This document shows positions 31,250-43,461 of a DNA stretch of 64,000 nt, piece by piece. Numbering within the stretch: the first letter of the stretch is position 1; each line of letters begins with the position of its first letter. Below the pieces are notes generated by a model. It saw only the letters and a list, made by a program, of their open reading frames with translations. It was not told the DNA's origin and searched no databases. This stretch comes from Craterostigma plantagineum (taxonomy: Eukaryota; Streptophyta; Magnoliopsida; Lamiales; Linderniaceae), in contig JAPQWV010000050.1 in assembly GCA_027422505.1 (NCBI GenBank), positions 372,001 through 436,000 of the forward strand, read 5' to 3'. The position numbers and the translations under genes were made by a program.

Positions 31250-32910
31250 TTTGCATTTTTCCGATTCTCAACGCCGCCAAAATCTCCGTCGACCCTCTCA
31301 TATCAATTGTAACCTAAAGGCCGTGAAATCTATTGAAGCTACTAAAGAACTTCGAACGGTTGTCCTCCCATCGAGCACATATCTCACGATGCACCACCTG
31401 CATCGATGGGATCTTCAAGATATTGCAGCATGAAAGGATTCTAATCAACAAAAGAGATCGGGGATGGTAAATGTCATTGGTGTGGTATGGCGGACTCGGT
31501 AAAATGGCTCCAAGATTGTCATGAATAGAGTGAGAGAAGAAAGCCTTTTCCAAGAGGTTGTGATGGTAGCCGTAAGTCAGGGTGCTGAGTTGTACAAAAT
31601 TCAATGCGACCTCACAAGTTCCTTAGAATTGGATTTGGGGTCCAACGACATTTTACGAGCTAGGGCACAAACTATGAACAAGACTAAGAAAAATTACAGG
31701 TCTGATCCTTATTATTCTCGATGATGTTTGGGAAAGTCTAACCTTAGAAGATTTAGGAATCGATTGTGGAGTAAGCTCTACGTGTAAAGTGCTTTTGACT
31801 TCTCGGACCAAAGCATTGTGGAGGAATTCCAAACTAAAAAGCTCGTCATCATGGAAGTCTTAGACGAAAGCGAAGCATGGCTTTTGTTCAACGATAAGGC
31901 TGGCACGAGTATAGATTCCATAGACTTGCTTTCTATAGCAAGAAACATATTTGGGGAATGCAACGGTTTGCCGATTGCTCTCGTAACTATTGGAGCGGTA
32001 TTGAGAAACAAATCCGATCAATCTGTTTGGGACGACGTGCTTTCGCAGCTTAGGGTGTTCTAATCCGGTAGATATACCACAAGTACTCGAAAAAGTTTAC
32101 AAGCCTTTGAAACTCGGCTATGATAGTTTGGAAAAACTAGAAATCCATACTCTTGTTTGCAGCTTCTTTGAAGAGGATCGGCAAATTAGTGTCGAGTACT
32201 TGGCTCAATGTTGTATTGGATTAAACATGTTCGAAGGAATTTGAAATCTCAACGAAGGAAGAGATAGAGTGCATACCTTAGTTGAAATGTTTAAAGGCCG
32301 CTTCTTGCTATTGAATGATTTTCAGGTTGACACGGATTATGTCGAAATGCATGATGTTGTCGGCGACATGGCATGTTAAGTTTCATTGGAAGAAAAATTT
32401 GGACACGGGATAAATGTTTGCTCTGCCATGTCTGATGAAATTAGGAGAATAGACTCCAAGTGGCTTCCAGTAACCTTAAGCAGAACTGAAACTGTTGAGC
32501 TTCTTTCAAGGTTGGAGTTCCCAAATCTTCGATTACTCTTTATAAAAAGCAGCGACAGGTGGAGCTTCAAAGAACCTACGGCGTTATAAAACTGCCAGAT
32601 AGTTTGTCTGATAACTTGAAACAGCTTAACATATTGTCTTTGGAAGGTGTGTGGATCAAATCGCCACCACAATCAATACAGCTGCTTAAAAATCTTCATT
32701 CATTGCGTCCAGAGGAGTGCTTGGTTCTTCCAACTATCAATATTATGGGTGAGTTGGTTGGCTTAAGGATGCTTAGTTGTATTTTTTGCGGAAAGATTGA
32801 AGAATTGCCACACGAGATTTCACAGCAACATTATCTTTGGTCGATGAACAATAAGTTGCGGAACAAGTTACCGGGCATACCTTTTACTACGATCAACAAA
32901 AATGATTGAA
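31250..32910 (+). pseudogene. CC-NBS-LRR disease-resistance gene, degenerate and truncated
   Basis: Pieces in order: ILNAAKISVDPLIS (coiled-coil start, 31268), a damaged P-loop GGLGKMA near 31490, MNRVREESLFQEVVMVAVSQ, kinase-2 LIIILDDVWE near 31715, LLTSRTKALW, GECNGLPIALVTIGAVLRNKS (GLPL motif, near 31960), MHDVVGDMA (MHD motif, near 32350), and a few leucine-rich repeats to 32909. Frames shift several times and stops occur at 32063, 32244 and 32379. The LRR is cut short by TA repeats. It resembles the RPS2/At4g27190 class. Not functional. Confidence 0.88.
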
Positions 32911-32939
32911 TAGTTGCACTACCGATCAAATTGTCTCGG

Positions 32940-33010
32940 AGTGGTTCGATGAACTTACTAGATTACGACGAAATTACTGTAGTTCTCTCCATTGGCGTAT
33001 ATAAGTACTA

Positions 33011-33058
<48 letters not shown>

Positions 33059-33430
33059 TATATATATATATAGGATAATAGGCAATCATTACGCTACTCC
33101 TAGATTACGACGAAATTACTGTAGTTCTCCCCATTGGCGTATATAAGTACTAATATATATATATATATATGTTAATTATTTGTTGTATGTATATATATAT
33201 AATATATAGTATATATATATAATATATATATATATTACCACAAAAAACATTCTGTTATATATGTTAATTATATGTTGTATATGTATATATATTACCACAA
33301 AAAACATTCCGTTGCTTATATATATATATATATACCTCATATAACTAACATATATTTATATATATGTCAATTACATGAGGTGTATATATATAAGCAACTT
33401 AATTATATATGTTTTTTGTGGTAATATATA
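32940..33430. repeat. TA-rich region with duplicated 67-bp segments
   Basis: A segment around GATTACGACGAAATTACTG and GGCGTATATAAGTACTAATA is present at about 32958 and again at about 33103, each followed by TA tracts. TTACCACAAAAAACATTC-like words recur at 33234 and 33292 and, inverted, near 33405. Confidence 0.75.
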
Positions 33431-33599
33431 AGATTAACGGAGAAGTCTTAGATTGTGTTTGTATCCGAAGTCAACTAGTTGACTTATCAGTTGACTGTTC
33501 ATACAAGATTCGCAGAAGGCCGAACTAGAGGGAATAATTCAATTATTTGAAGACTTGGAATTTTATTCATAAATCGAACATCCAAAACATTTACGACGA

Positions 33600-34260
33600 G
33601 ATGCTTTTTTTTTTCCTATTCCACTTACTCGGAATCTAGGAAATATGTCGGAAAAAATTCGAATTTCAGTGTCCACATTACAAGCATCACACTTCAAGAC
33701 TTGATCGTCGTCCCGCCAAGGATTCCTCAATCTCCTATGCTCATCGTCGTTGTTACTTCAACAAGCAAACGGCCTATTTAAGACAGTTCACCCGCCAAAT
33801 TCCTCGAACGATTTCCTTCAAATCTCTTCGGTGGGCTTTCAAATTTCAACGCAAAGGTCCATCTTTTCTCAATTGGGGGGTCCCATAGCTTCATGCTAGC
33901 TTTTATAGACTCATCATCCCCGCTGAAAATACGGATTATGCATACTGTGTAGAACGCCCCCATATGGCCCGAGTCGACATAAGAGGAGCTTCCATGCGAT
34001 TCTACGTCTTCACCACGCAAAAACTCAAGCTGGCAAAAAGGAAAGCAAAAAAGAAATTCAATATATCCTCCATGCAATGCAAGAAATAGTCAGTATTGTA
34101 AAAGGATTCAATTTTCATACAGCTCCTTCTCTGTATAAGGCTTCCAAGTTATTGCATGCTTTGCACTTGCTGAGAAAGGCAGTTTCCTCTTCGCTAGGAG
34201 GGCGCTATTGAACGAGGGCAAACTTGTCCAAGGAAACGTGCTTGTATACGAGTGCATCGT
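33600..34260 (-). pseudogene. F-box protein, At1g67623-like, fragment
   Basis: Minus-strand pieces: a DDALVYKHVSLDKFALVQ block, CNNLEALYREGAV, then 34077-33778 with GYIEFLFC and SGHMGAFYTVCIIRIFSGDDES, and a late CDACNVDTEI. This order (F-box linker, Sel1-like helical repeats, terminal cysteine pair) fits the small plant F-box family that includes At1g67623. Stops and shifts separate the pieces. The assignment is from recalled family features and is moderate. Confidence 0.5.
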
Positions 34261-34360
34261 CTGTGTTTTCGCCGAAAGCTTTGCGGCAATAATAAAATAA
34301 TTTGAATAATGAAAACTTGAAATCTTGAGTTAAGGCTAATATCTTAATCTTTTGACACAC

Positions 34361-34754
34361 TGATAAGAATGGAAATCGAAAATCAACGGTGAAGCACCGT
34401 TGCCCAAATCAACGATAAACGTTGCCCAAAATCAACGATAAGATACCGTTGCCCAAAGCCTTTCGGCTAATAACCTTCTTTTTATTAATGATATGATAAT
34501 TGTTACAGAAGGGTTGATGCCTATTTATAGACTCTACTACGATACTAATTAAGGATGTAATTCTAGAGGATCAATAATAATAATTGCTAGGAAATCCTAA
34601 TAATTAATTAGAAGATCTTCATTTATTTATAAAAATATAATCTTAATAGTTAATGCTAAGATACCCTTCCTTCTGCTCACGAAAAGTGGGCTCAAGCCCG
34701 TCCCCGCCGTCAGTAAACCAATATGGGCCTCGGCCTATGCCCCGCTCTCTATCA
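34361..34754 (-). repeat. 3' LTR of the gypsy element
   Basis: 394 bp. On the plus strand it begins TGATAAGAATGGAAATCG and ends CCCGCTCTCTATCA. It holds a short tandem motif, AAATCAACGATAAACGTTGC-like, near 34400-34450. Confidence 0.93.
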
Positions 34755-36556
34755 ATTCCATTCCCCTTCAAAACAACCTTGTCCTCAAGGTTGAAATCCG
34801 GAGACCGTCTCTGAAAGTAGATCTTACTCATCCAAGTAGCATCACCCTCGGGCTGCCCTACCGCCTTAAATAGTTGCTTGTTTCTCACCCCATTTTTACG
34901 TTCCTTTCTCGATGCTAGCACCTCCTCGGGTTTCCACACCGACCCCATTGTCATCTCCAAACTTTTCGGCAATTCCGTCTCTACAGCATGACTTTCCACC
35001 ACGTTCGGGCACATCGCGAGATCCCCTCGTAAGTCCACTTGGTCGCCACCCCACTCGAAACTCATGGTTAGAGTTTCCCAATTCGTGCAAACTTCTCCCA
35101 GCGTGGCGAGCCATGCAACTCCCAGAATTACGTCAACCCCGCCCAAAGCGAACACATAACAGTCTACCTTAATAGCGCACCCCGAAAACGAGATAGGTAG
35201 CTGCTTACACACCCCTTCTGATTCATGTCTATGCCCGTCTCCTAACTGCACCATGAAGTTGCCCGTCTCATCCGGGTTAAGTTGAAGTAAGGAAACCAAG
35301 TATGAGGAAATAAAATTGTGGTTTGAGCCACTATCAATCAATATCGTCACCGTGCGTCCTCCCACGATACCGCGTAACCTCATCGTACGAGGGCTGGAAA
35401 TTCCGGCCATGGAATAAACCAGAAAATTACCACCTTCTTCATCTGAACACACTTGGTCTTTTTGAAGTTCTTCCTGCCCCGTCACCTCACAATACTCGTA
35501 CTGTTGGAGATCAAACTCCTCGTCCTCCTCAGCCAACATCACTCTCAGTTGTTTGAACGGACAGTCATGCGTAGGTGTAAACGGTTTCTTACACTTAAAG
35601 CACAACCCCTTTGCTCTTAGGTCCTCTAATACCCTCGGTGGAAGTCGAGTGAATCTGGAGCGGGCAGTGGACTACCCGGACATCCCTGAATTCGTTCCTA
35701 GTGAATGCGTGGCTGGTTTAGAGAAGCTCCCGGTCGAACCCCGTGCACTACCACCCACTGCTGTCGCATTACTCTCCCCGGGCAGCCTCGAAGAATTGCC
35801 CGAATTCATCCCCGAACCACTGAAAGTTTGACCCTCTCGCCCTCCACTCTGAAAAGACAAATTATCCTCAATATCTCTTGCTAGTTCCATTGCCGTCTCC
35901 AAATCATTTGGGCGAAGCAGACGCAACGATCCCCGGATGGAGCCCTTCAACCCATTCATGAAATAGCCCAAATAATGTGCATCAGATAGTCCCATAACTT
36001 GACCCGCCAATTGGACGAATACGGAGATGTAATCCTCCACTGTGCCTGTTTGACGGACTCCAGACAGTCGCTCAAACTTGCTACCCTTAAATCGCGTATC
36101 GAAACGCGCCACCAACGCCTGCGTGAACTCGTCCCACGAAATCCCAGGCTTTCACGCTTTCATCCATGTCAACCAGTGCAAGGCAGATCCGTCCATGGCA
36201 ACTCCAGCTGCCGCCACCCTCCTTCCCGGCGGTGTGTTGTTCAATTCGAACTGTTGTTCGGCCCGTGCTATCCACCCAATCGGATCTATCCCCTCGAACG
36301 ACGGCAGAAGCGTCAGGGTAGCACCCCCAAGCACCTGATCGTCCGCGGGCGGCGTCACCTTGCCCGTGACGGACGTCTCCGTCTCCTCATCTGATGACTT
36401 CAGAATCACCTTTGACAACGCAGCCAAGGACGCCGTGATTTCGGCCAATTGCGTACCTTGTGCGTCGAGCTTTGCGCCTTGTGCTTCTAGCTTCTCCCTC
36501 ACGTCGGCTTGATCGATCTCTAACTTATCCAAACGATCGTTGTTTGATCTCGTCAT
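34643..36556 (-). pseudogene. Gypsy gag-protease remnant
   Basis: 36556-36152 encodes a coiled-coil start and FEGIDPIGWIARAEQQFELN, the retrotransposon Gag signature, then a stop. 36115-35672 continues WDEFTQALVARFDTRFKGSKFERL. 35605-34643 has half a zinc knuckle (CFKCKKPFTPTHDCP), the aspartic protease TILIDSGSNHNFIS, and then PDFNLEDKVVLKGNG, which belongs near the polyprotein end. Reverse transcriptase, RNase H and integrase core are missing. Confidence 0.85.
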
Positions 36557-36591
36557 TCCGGCGGGAACGAGATCCGGCAGGTCGGACCAAT

Positions 36592-36985
36592 TGATAAGAA
36601 TGGAAATCGAAAATCAACGGTGAAGCACCGTTGCCCAAATCAACGATAAACGTTGCCCAAAATCAACGATAAGATACCCTTGCCCAAAGCCTTTCGGCTA
36701 ATAACCTTCTTTTTATTAATGATATGATAATTGTTACAGAAGGGTTGATGCCTATTTATAGACTCTACTACGATACTAATTAAGGATGTAATTCTAGAGG
36801 ATCAATAATAATAATTGCTAGGAAATCCTAATAATTAATTAGAAGATCTTCATTTATTTATAAAAATATAATCTTAATAGTTAATGCTAAGATACCCTTC
36901 CTTCTGCTCACGAAAAGTGGGCTCAAGCCCGTCCCCGCCGTCAGTAAACCAATATGGGCCTCGGCCTATGCCCCGCTCTCTATCA
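36592..36985 (-). repeat. 5' LTR of the gypsy element
   Basis: Same length as the 3' LTR, with one difference (CCCTTG for CCGTTG near 36677). The sequence following it in element sense, ATTGGTCCGACC, would hold the primer site, but I cannot match it to a tRNA with confidence. Confidence 0.93.
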
Positions 36986-37595
36986 CACACACTAATTTGC
37001 AGCTGAACATATCTGTGATGGAAGAGGAGGCAACTCGAACGAGAATCTCGGTAAGAAGTTCGTTTGGGAGATCGTTTAGAAGTGTTGTATTAGTCTTAGG
37101 TATTCGCATTGAACCCTTCATATTTTTCAGCTATTGAAACTTTACTATGATTAGAGTTTTAAATCGATAATCAAATATCCTCCACGATATCAATTCTCTT
37201 GAGGAAGTGTTTAATTTTTATTTATGAGGACTTCGTGATACTTGCAAAAGGATTATGATCAAGTCCGACAGCAATGGATACAGACTATCATGGTCGAGTC
37301 CCTGGCGCCTCGTCGCCATCACACTCCTCGGCCTCTGAATACACGAGGGTCGCCGATCTCAGCCTCGGAATCTTCGAGGTGCATAATTGTCAGTTTGTTT
37401 CGTGAGTACATATATATAATATTTGGCTATGCAAATCTATATATATATATATATATTATATATATATATACAAATATAAATATATATTTATATATATGGA
37501 GCTGCAAAGACGATGATAGTTTATTTTTATTCGAAGCCGGAAAGCTTTCGGATAACTTCACAGTCCCGTGGGAGACTCGAGACTGAAAAATGAGT
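36986..37595. other. Spacer with TA tract and the 37498-37592 repeat
   Basis: A short frame MEEEATRTRIS followed by GTAAGA at about 37018-37055 could be the first exon of a lost gene, but nothing downstream supports it. 37498-37592 is the inverted partner of 31080-31175. Confidence 0.4.
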
Positions 37596-37599
37596 TGGT

Positions 37600-38165
37600 C
37601 GGAGGGTAACACAAAAATGAGAAAATTCCAAAAAAAAAGAAAAAAATTCAAAAAATAGGTTAAAAAATGAAAAAAAAAAAAAGAGAATATTACTAATAAA
37701 TTAAATAAAAATGTAAAATAATAATAATAAAAATAATAATAAAGATAATTTTTAGTTCCTTAATTTTTGTTCCTTATTTTTAATAAATAAATATATTTTT
37801 ACTTTTACTTTTTAAAATCTTAGATTTATATTTATCATTTTTTAGTTTATTACTTTATTTTTATTATTATTTATTTTTTATTATTATTTATATTTTTATT
37901 TAATTTATTAGTAATATTCTCTTTTTTGAATTTTGTACCTATTTTTTGAATTTTTTCTTTTTTTGGAATTTTTACTCATTTTTATGTTTAATTATCATTT
38001 TTTAGTTTATTATTTTATTATTTTATTATTTTTTTATTATTTATATTTTTATTTAATTTATTAATAATATTCTCTTTTTTTCAATTTTTTTACCTATTTT
38101 TTGAAGTTTTTCTTTTTTTTTTTTGAATTTTTTCTCATTTTTATGTTTAATTATCATTTTGTTTT
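37600..38165. repeat. A/T-only repeat block: one inverted and two direct copies
   Basis: A unit of about 120-160 bp containing TTTATTTAATTTATTARTAATATTCTC-type sequence (R is A or G) occurs in reverse complement at about 37605-37740 and in direct orientation at about 37885-37985 and 38050-38150. Homopolymer runs of A or T fill the rest. Confidence 0.7.
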
Positions 38166-38229
38166 TAAATTTTTTTCCTTTAGCGATGGAAATTCCGTCG
38201 CAGATTCTGTCGCTAATTTTGCAATTCCG

Positions 38230-38358
38230 TCTAAATTGACGGAGGAACCAAATTGGTTCAAATCAAGAAACATCAGAGAGTAAATGTGGCAAGTCGAAAC
38301 ATCGGGGACCAAAATCGCCCATAGGGTAAACATCGGGGACCAAAAATGGTTTTATCCC
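38230..38358 (+). repeat. Orphan Mutator-like terminal repeat
   Basis: Resembles the outer half of the right TIR of the MULE at 51349-51569 (ACGGAGGAACCAAATTGGTTC, AACATCGGGGACCAAAAATG). No mirrored partner is found on the left, so it is a single leftover end or a decayed MITE. Confidence 0.65.
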
Positions 38359-38616
38359 TATATTAATTTGATACAATGTTTGCATATTTGGTGTACAAGA
38401 AAATAATAATAACAAAAAAAACATATATAGCGTCAATTTACGTCTAGCCGCTACACCATCTCCTTCCACCGACTAACATATAGTGAATTCTACAACAGTG
38501 CTATTTGCAACAAATATTACATGAAATTGGGGTCGACCAATAGTGCGTTAATACGAGCAACTAAACCTTCTTGAGTTGTGGATGTGAGAACAGGTCTAAA
38601 CCATGTCGATACATAG

Positions 38617-38926
38617 TGTTAGATTCTACTGCAGCTGTGGACTCAAAGGGTAGAGCTCGAAGTCAACTGTTCAAAGTCGTGACCCATTAGAAGTTGAAGA
38701 TGACGATTTACAAGATTAGTTAGTCTGTTTACTTAATTAGATATTTAAGGGTAGTCTAGTCTCTTACACCTTTTAAGTAATTAGAATGATAGGAGGTTGA
38801 CGAGTTGGTTTTCTCAGTTAACGTAGCTCTGTTGTAACCTGAGTTTATTCATTGAAATTGGGAGATTTCCCCCGATAGTTTAAGATCTCAAATTCTAAGA
38901 TCTATCTTTCGATTCAATTCTTCTCA
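38617..38926. mobile_element. Solo LTR, 310 bp
   Basis: TGTTAGATTC...TTCTTCTCA flanked by the exact 5-bp duplication CATAG (38612-38616 and 38927-38931). No internal region. Recombination between two LTRs is the usual cause. Confidence 0.7.
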
Positions 38927-39005
38927 CATAGCAAACACAACTCTACAAAAATCAATGTGGAGCTTCAAAATATCCTTCGCGACATGATTTGATTCGATGA
39001 ACTCC

Positions 39006-39930
39006 TTATTTAAAGTCATCCCAACAAACCTCAGCAAATTCAGCGAACCTCTCAGTTTCTTGTAAGGAAACTCCATTTTCTTCCATGTACGTAGCAATCC
39101 AATGATGTTTGATAATGCCCTGTCTCCCTCTCATGCTGTGGGGCAATACTGCAATTTTACTTATCGTCCTTACTAAGAAACTGGATACGTCGTTCAAGTA
39201 TCGACCATTACAAAGCTGCTTTTTCGACGGACGAGAGGGTTTCTTCATCAGCCAATCGAAAGTGTCCAACAAAGCAGATTCGACGTGCATGTGAAATGCA
39301 GACAACATTTGGTGTACCCCACTTTGATCCCCATTGAGTTTATGTGATCTTCAATCGTAGGCCTCCCATTTTCCTTGTACCACTTCGCCTTCTTGTAATA
39401 AGCAGTCGCCGCTTCTTTGCACTGCGATATTTGTATTACAACATAAGATAAATTCGAATTATGTAATATTGAAAAGCTTTCGACTATCAGGGCTTACTGT
39501 TTCTTTGACATAAGTAACCGCAAGTGATTTCCTTTTTCGGATACCTCGTGTTCAAATTCATAGAATGCATGTAAGAGAACATCGTATAAGACATTCGTGT
39601 AATTAGGGAGCTTTCCAGGGGTTTTTATATCCAATCTGTGTTAGAAACACACAACTATGTGTATTAAAGAACTGAGCCATTTTTATGATGCATGTGTCAG
39701 AATTTTTTACCCTTGCATGGCATCTGTTAGAGCTTCAAGTTCTTCAAGGGTCGCATAGTTATGAACTTATGATGCGTATCGTTTAAAAGTGTGGCAATCG
39801 CAAACATCTTAGCAGCGGCTATTCGAGAACAAGAGTATTTGGGTTCATAAACTTTGCGCCCACCCAAGCCCAGAAATAGACGCTCTCTTGCATGTGGAAG
39901 CTTAGACATAAGGTCAAAGCTATACACCAC
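39006..39930 (-). pseudogene. Terpene synthase C-terminal domain, degenerate
   Basis: Minus-strand exons: 39930-39727 with SFDLMSKLPHARERLF, YEPKYSCSRIAAAKMFAIATLLNDTHH, where the Mg-binding DDxxD motif would lie but reads NDTHH; then LPNYTNVLYDVLLHAFYEFEHE near 39550-39620; KEAATAYYKKAKWYKENGRPT near 39360-39420; and 39308-39006, with GRYLNDVSSFL standing where NSE/DTE lies and YMEENGVSLQETERFAEFAE. The loss of aspartates and frame changes mean no catalysis. The N-terminal half is not seen. Confidence 0.8.
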
Positions 39931-40088
39931 CTTTCACGACCCAGAGAGAATACAGAAATTAATTACACGAATAGATATAAATATAGGGAAATTCCCATGG
40001 GCACTGGGCAGCACTGCGTTTAAGCTTTTTCAACTAGTGCCCGAAGTGTATGTACCATAACGTATGAGGAAACATGACCCCATGATTT

Positions 40089-40516
40089 TGTTGGGAAATC
40101 CGGTCGTACCGAAATTCCGCCCAAGATCCCTAGCGGAAATATAAACAGGAGAAAATAACAACACAAAGATTTAACATGAAAAATCATCTGTTAACGAAGA
40201 GGGGAAAAACCACCCGGGCAGCAAGGTCGCAGAAAATCCACTATGTGAATATTACAATCACACAATTCTTCTACGCTCGCCTACACCCGAATAATCGGAC
40301 AACAACAACCCGAAAGTTATTTCACCCTCTAACCCAAGCTCTCACCAAAGGGAATTTTCCTAGAGTTAATTGTTAATACAAATAACTTTCTATTTATTGG
40401 TGTGCCTATAATTCAGGGTATAGCCCTCCTTATATAGGAGTGAGAACCCACATGCCTTATTATTATATCTGGTGGGATAAATAACAAAGGCACAAAAAAT
40501 TGGCCTAAGCCCAACA
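40089..40516 (-). mobile_element. Solo LTR, 428 bp
   Basis: TGTTGGGAAATCCGG...TAAGCCCAACA with an imperfect duplication (GATTT / ATTTT). On the minus strand a TATA-like CTATATAAGGAGG sits about 90 nt from the start, which sets the orientation. Confidence 0.6.
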
Positions 40517-41077
40517 ATTTTAAATGGCAAAAACCGTGATGTGGTTTTCTTTTTTACCTATGTAATTCATGCATCTCTTTCCTGTACATGTTCTGCATGA
40601 CATGGTAATTATTTTTAGATAATTATGATTTGTCCTTGTAATGAATCAATTTTTCTTGTTATATACTCTCAAAAAATATATAACTTAATTTATCTATTTT
40701 GTTCAATATTTTAAATTTTAAATAATTAATAGTATGTTAGGATATTCTCAATCCTATTATATAATCACTTGAAAATGAGGATAACAAATAAGTAACAATA
40801 CATGATGATAGAACGCGAGAAGTTTACATGGTTCAGTCACAAAACGATCTATATTCGCGGGTCTAAATCTAGAACTTCTTTTCTATGTGGAGATAATTAC
40901 ACAAAGCATCTATAATAGAGTATAAACCAAATGATATAAGCTATAAAGAAATCTATGGAATCTATTCATGGGTAACGAAAATGATCAGAGAGATGGAACA
41001 CTTGTGTTTGTGTTCTTTGCCTTAGTAGGGTGAGCCGTTCGGTTTGTCACGTGAAATTGAAGAATAATCACTTCAAC
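40517..41077. other. AT-rich spacer with an LTR-like scrap
   Basis: 40795-41075 (GAAGTTTACATGGTTCAG and following) looks like the R/U5 part of another decayed LTR, but no ends can be set. No gene seen. Confidence 0.35.
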
Positions 41078-41767
41078 TAGGGGTGAGCAAAAAATATCTG
41101 GAAACCGAATTCCGATCCGGTATCTGGTTTGGAAAAACGGATATCCGGTTTTAAAAACCGGATCGGATATCTGGTTTAAAAAATCGTATCGGATATCCGA
41201 TCCAATTTATTTTAAGATAAACCGGATCGGATACGGATAGTGGTTTGTCTAAAATCCGGTATCCGGTTTTATATTTAAAAAATATAAAAAAAATAGTCAA
41301 AAAAGAAAAATGAAGGTCCAAAAAAAGGAAAAAAGCATCAACTTGAATATTTAAATTTATATTATTGTATTATTACAAAAAACTTCGTTAGAAAATTGAG
41401 ATAAAAAAATATATAAAAACATCGAGAGGCAAGTTAAAAAATTAATGTGTATTTGTTGTATTGTGTTTATTATTTATTATGTAATTTTGAATCATAAATT
41501 CACATATTGTATGGATTATAGTGTACAAATGCTTATATTAAAAAATATATTTTTTATTGTGATAAGATATAAAAAATATGATTTTGAAAAGAAAAATAAT
41601 GAAAAATATAAAAAAATAAATTTAAAAACCGGATGCGGATATCCGGTATAAATATCTGAATAAACCGCGTATACGATTTTCGGATATCCGATTAAAATCG
41701 GAGCGGATACGGATACCATTTTTTGATATCCGAAAAACCGGATATCCGGTTTTGCTCACCCCTAAGT
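41078..41767. mobile_element. hAT-type MITE rich in CCGGATATCCG words
   Basis: Ends TAGGGGTGAGCAAAA and, reversed, AGGGGTGAGCAAAACC. The 7-bp word CTTCAAC flanks it at 41071-41077 and 41768-41774. Interior of GGATATCCGGTTT-type words around an AT-rich core, non-coding. Confidence 0.65.
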
Positions 41768-41853
41768 CTTCAACCATCTCTTTTAACTAATATTTTCAGT
41801 CCAACTTTGAATGATACAATGCAATCCACTTGAAGAAGAACGTCTCTCCATAT

Positions 41854-42320
41854 TAGGGATGGCAATGGGGCGGGGGCGGGATCTAATCCCCATCCCCGTC
41901 CCCGCGATGTATTCGGGGACGAAATCGTCCCCGTCCCCGTCCCCGTCCCCGTCCCCGTCCCCGCGGGGATTCCCCACGGGGATTCTCCGCCCCTTAATTT
42001 TCTTTAAAAAAATAATATCTTTAATATAATATATAAATTTGAATATATTTTTGTTATAAATATTATATAAATTATAATTTTATATATTGTTTGTGTTAAT
42101 TTAATATTTTTTAGTCTATATTTTGATACTATTTTATTATTATTTAAATTATAATATATAAAAGAGGGTTCGGGGACGGGGCGGTGATCCCCACGGGGAT
42201 CCCACGGGGAGACATCATTCCCCGTCCCCGCCCCGCGGGGATAAAATCTCGGGGATTCCCCGCCCCGTTCGGGGCGGATCCCCGCGGGGACGGGGAATCC
42301 CCGCCCCATTGCCAACCCTA
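41854..42320. mobile_element. GC-rich hAT-type MITE with (CCCCGT)n
   Basis: TAGGGATGGCAATGGGGCGG at the left and its near mirror at the right, with an exact 8-bp duplication CTCCATAT (41846-41853 and 42321-42328). The left inner part holds about six CCCCGT units. Confidence 0.88.
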
Positions 42321-43461
42321 CTCCATATATCTTTATGCGAACCATTAAGGTAATATCCAAGTCCAACAATATCTTAGAGCACACACTTTTGTAAGATAAT
42401 ATGTGAATGAACATTTAATTAAATATGGATAAAAAAGAATTATCATGAAAATGATTTTTTTTATTAAAAAAAACATTATTTTATATATATATGTATGTCT
42501 CGGAAGTAGAGCTGTCAATCTGGTGGGGTGGGCGGGTCTTAAAAATTGAAGCCCGCCCCGCCCCGTGGCGGGCGGTGGGCCAGGCCTGCTTAGAGAAAAA
42601 GTTAAAATTATCTATTTTAATATTAAAATTTAATTTACTAATATTTTTTATTAATTGTTGCATTATTAAAAAGATATCATTATGCTATTAATTATGTGTT
42701 AATTAATAAACATGACATTAATTAGACGTAATTGATGAATTATTAATTAATTTATCTAATTAGTTTAATATTTAGTATCCATTGAGTATATATTATATAA
42801 GGCCATACTTAGAGGATCATTTTCAAAAACTTCACAAAAATAACGATTTACGGTACGTGGCATTATTTTACTTATCGAACTAGTTATCAAACTATAAACA
42901 GTCTAATCCCATAATGGTTATGCAAGGTATTTCGCCGATACAACAATAATCAAAACAAAATAAAATAAAAATAAAAATATTTTTTGTGATTGTTAGAATG
43001 GATTTTTACATAATAAAATTTCATTCATGTTACAATCGGAAACAGCCAACATCCTCAAACACCTTCCTTCGGCAACACGGGCAAAGCCAAGAGCCGACAT
43101 GTAATCAAAATCAACTTTTTTATTATAATCTTTATCCAAAATTTAATTCTTTCAACCGATTTTATAAAATTTTTGTTAAAGAGAATAATAAATATATCAT
43201 ATTATATAAATATTACAAAACCATGATTTAAGTATTTAGGCATCTTGGTGTAGTTTAACGAGGGAATTTAGTTTAACGAGGGAATTTAGCTTGCGTTAAG
43301 GCTAAGAACAAACAAAGATAAATTTATAAAAACAAAAAGTAAAACTTACTTGAAAGAGAATCATAGGGAAACTTTAACTTTATTCCTTAGAATATTTTAC
43401 AAGAAGAGAGAATTATAAAGGAGAGAGAAAGAAAATGAAAGAGGGAGCGTAGGGTAAAGCG

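Larger units (their letters stand above)
34361..36985 (-). mobile_element. Internally deleted Ty3/gypsy retrotransposon
   Basis: Two 394-bp LTRs (34361-34754 and 36592-36985) with TGATA...TATCA ends differ by one base in my reading. The target duplication CACAC is at 34356-34360 and 36986-36990. Internal 1.8 kb encodes Gag and protease only, then jumps to a few dozen codons that look like the end of an integrase region. A PPT (minus sense GAAGGGGAATGGAAT) precedes the 3' LTR. Very young and non-autonomous. Confidence 0.92.

Noticed and set aside
33000..33430. Mitochondrial or satellite DNA origin for the TA-rich block
   Set aside because: Only TA tracts and a duplicated 67-bp unit; no satellite periodicity or organelle gene.
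42991..43030. A CRISPR-like or phage-type array was considered for the repeated blocks in 41000-44000
   Set aside because: These are plant hAT-type MITEs with 8-bp duplications; spacing and sequence do not fit an array and the DNA is eukaryotic.
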